5,912 bases of DNA from Opitutaceae bacterium (GTDB taxonomy: Bacteria > Verrucomicrobiota > Verrucomicrobiae > Opitutales > Opitutaceae), in contig JAISAX010000952.1 of assembly GCA_031266495.1 (NCBI GenBank), positions 1-5,912 on the forward strand. The letters are read 5' to 3'. A program made the translations under genes and the position numbers. Positions 5,075 to 5,912 of the stretch are shown one piece after another (within the stretch, counting starts at the first letter, position 1; every line of letters starts with the position of its first letter). The notes beneath the pieces are model-generated. The model searched no databases, was not told the origin of the DNA, and saw only the letters and a list, made by a program, of their open reading frames with translations.

Positions 5075-5108
5075 ACGCAAACAAGAATCCAACGAAAGAC
5101 ACCCACCC

Positions 5109-5669
5109 ATGGCCTACACTGAAGTACTGCTCCTCAAGCCGGTCGAGAACCTCGGATCCGAGGGAGACCAGGTCAAAGTCCGAGCCGGTTATGCGCGCAA
5201 TTTTCTGTTGCCGCAGAAACACGCCCTTGCCCTCAATCTAGCCAACCGCAAGCACGTCGAAGCGCTCCGCAAGCGCCGTGCCGAGCGCGAGGCCAGCGAA
5301 CTCGCCGGAGCGCAGGAACTCGGCCAGCGGATCGCGAAGACCGCCATTGCCTTTGCGGTGAAGACCGGCGAAGGCGGCAAGATGTTTGGTGCGATCACCG
5401 CCGCCGACCTGCACCAGAAGCTGGTCGAGGCCGGCATCGAGATCGACCGCCGCAAGATCCACCTCTTCACTCCGGTGAAGACCCTCGGCAAGCACGAGGT
5501 GAAGATCAAGTTGCACCACGACGTGACCATCGAACTCGGTTTCGATGTCGTTTCGGAGAATCCGATTGTCGAGGAGGAGCCGCCCGCCGCCGTCGCCGCG
5601 GTCGCCGCCGGGGAAACCTCGAAGCCGAAGCGCGTGAGCAAGGCCAAAAAGGCCACCGGCGCGGAGTAA
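5109..5669 (+). CDS. rplI: 50S ribosomal protein L9
   Basis: L9 binds 23S rRNA at the base of the L1 stalk and stretches away from the subunit. The 186-residue product has the N-terminal domain at 1-50, with LGSEGDQVKVRAGYARNFLL at 15-34 (the L9 signature) and PQKHAL following. A long charged connecting helix (about 42-77, KHVEALRKRRAEREASELA) comes next. The C-terminal RNA-binding domain (about 78-150) includes KTGEGGKMFGAITAADL (85-101). Residues 152-186 are an extra Ala/Glu then Lys-rich tail beyond the roughly 149-residue E. coli protein. The ATG at 5109 begins at the family start; the leader is A-rich without a Shine-Dalgarno sequence. It is the last gene of the block, followed by a strong terminator. 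Confidence 0.96.
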   Translation: MAYTEVLLLKPVENLGSEGDQVKVRAGYARNFLLPQKHALALNLANRKHVEALRKRRAEREASELAGAQELGQRIAKTAIAFAVKTGEGGKMFGAITAADLHQKLVEAGIEIDRRKIHLFTPVKTLGKHEVKIKLHHDVTIELGFDVVSENPIVEEEPPAAVAAVAAGETSKPKRVSKAKKATGAE

Positions 5670-5691
5670 GGACGCCAGTCCGTTTTTCAGC

Positions 5692-5733
5692 AAACCGCCG
5701 CAGAGGCCCTGTGCCGTCTGCGGCGGTTTTTTT
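5692..5733 (+). terminator. Rho-independent terminator of the rplI end of the block
   Basis: Thirteen base pairs form between AAACCGCCGCAGA (5692-5704) and TCTGCGGCGGTTT (5717-5729), with a 12-base loop and a run of seven T at 5727-5733. It starts 22 bases after the rplI stop. This is the only textbook intrinsic terminator in the window and marks the end of the rplY-to-rplI block. Confidence 0.93.
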
Positions 5734-5802
5734 GTGCCGATGAAACGAGCGGTGAGGGCTACCGCTGCCGGGCTGCCTGCACCGGACATCAACCGGGATT
5801 CA

Positions 5803-5824
5803 GAAGTTGGAATCGCTAGTGATC
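5803..5824 (+). other. Short string identical to a conserved part of 16S rRNA
   Basis: The 18 bases GAAGTTGGAATCGCTAGT at 5803-5820 match, from memory, the highly conserved 16S segment around E. coli positions 1330-1345 (GAAGTCGGAATCGCTAGT in E. coli, with T for C in some phyla). The following GATC differs by one base from AATC. The match ends there, so it is not a functional rRNA gene. It may be a captured fragment or part of a dispersed repeat. Confidence 0.45.
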
Positions 5825-5825
5825 A

Positions 5826-5861
5826 GTCAAAGGTCAAAAGTCGGAAGGTCGAAGGTCATCA
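5826..5861. repeat. Second heptamer-like array (GTC-purine units)
   Basis: About five units begin with GTC: GTCAAAG, GTCAAAA, GTCGGAAG (8 bases), GTCGAAG and GTCATCA. The period is mostly 7 bases, as in the array upstream of rplI, but the unit sequence is unrelated. It lies in the gene-free end of the window between the rRNA-like string and a strong hairpin. Confidence 0.7.
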
Positions 5862-5863
5862 GC

Positions 5864-5911
5864 GGCCCGCCGGAGCGGGCCATCCCTGCAAAATGCTCCG
5901 CGTAGCGGGGC
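5864..5911. repeat. Two adjacent palindromic hairpins at the window end
   Basis: Bases 5864-5881 form GGCCCGC, loop CGGA, GCGGGCC (7 bp). Bases 5895-5911 form GCTCCGC, loop GTA, GCGGGGC (7 bp with one T-G pair). The string CGCCGGAGCGG at 5868-5878 also occurs at 41-51 among the first repeats. The pair looks like a dispersed palindromic element, probably continuing past the window. No T run follows either hairpin, so termination is not indicated. Confidence 0.6.
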
Positions 5912-5912
5912 T

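Noticed and set aside
4883..5110. 75-residue minus-strand reading frame in the ssb-rplI spacer
   Set aside because: It is a translation of the heptamer and CCACGAAG-type repeats (a recurring LVFGV/SEFGVQS pattern), with no leader and no family resemblance.
5803..5824. A 16S rRNA gene end
   Set aside because: Similarity stops after about 22 bases on both sides; neither the anti-Shine-Dalgarno end nor other conserved helices are present.

Overview
The window is GC-rich bacterial chromosome. It carries a conserved ribosome/replication gene block in the order rplY (L25/Ctc), pth, rpsF, ssb, rplI. This order, the long Ala/Pro/Lys tails on L25 and L9, the GC-rich repeats and the frequent lack of Shine-Dalgarno sequences suggest a member of the Verrucomicrobiota, most likely Opitutaceae-like. 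That assignment rests on family knowledge and was not tested by a search.

Layout. Bases 1-141 hold short hairpin repeats with covarying stems. Bases 142-1629 (+) encode a radical SAM protein of the HemN/HutW type, probably a HutW/ChuW-like anaerobic heme-degrading enzyme. After a convergent 81-base spacer with a 15-bp tandem duplication and a run of 14 C, a minus-strand gene (1711-2229) encodes a PagL-like lipid A deacylase with the His/Ser/Glu catalytic spacing intact. A 205-base divergent spacer separates it from the plus-strand block: rplY (2435-3166), pth (3254-3835), rpsF (3867-4163), ssb (4301-4873) and rplI (5109-5669), closed by a strong intrinsic terminator at 5692-5733. The last 180 bases contain no gene. 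They hold an 18-nt 16S-rRNA-like string, a heptamer array and two hairpins cut by the window end.

The block genes belong to translation and DNA maintenance. L25, S6 and L9 are ribosomal proteins, Pth recycles peptidyl-tRNA, and SSB protects single-stranded DNA. The two left-hand genes concern heme/iron use and the outer membrane, and are not evidently linked to the block.

The most unusual property is the density of slippage-prone DNA. A 21-G run lies inside the ssb coding sequence, 16 C lie upstream of ssb, and 14 C lie between hutW and pagL. Short trinucleotide runs occur in hutW, pagL and ssb, and two separate 7-bp tandem arrays lie in spacers. A one-base change in the G run of ssb would replace the acidic C-terminal tip of SSB with a basic tail, so this is a candidate contingency locus. 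I see no clearly new multi-gene system here; the novelty lies in the repeats and tracts.
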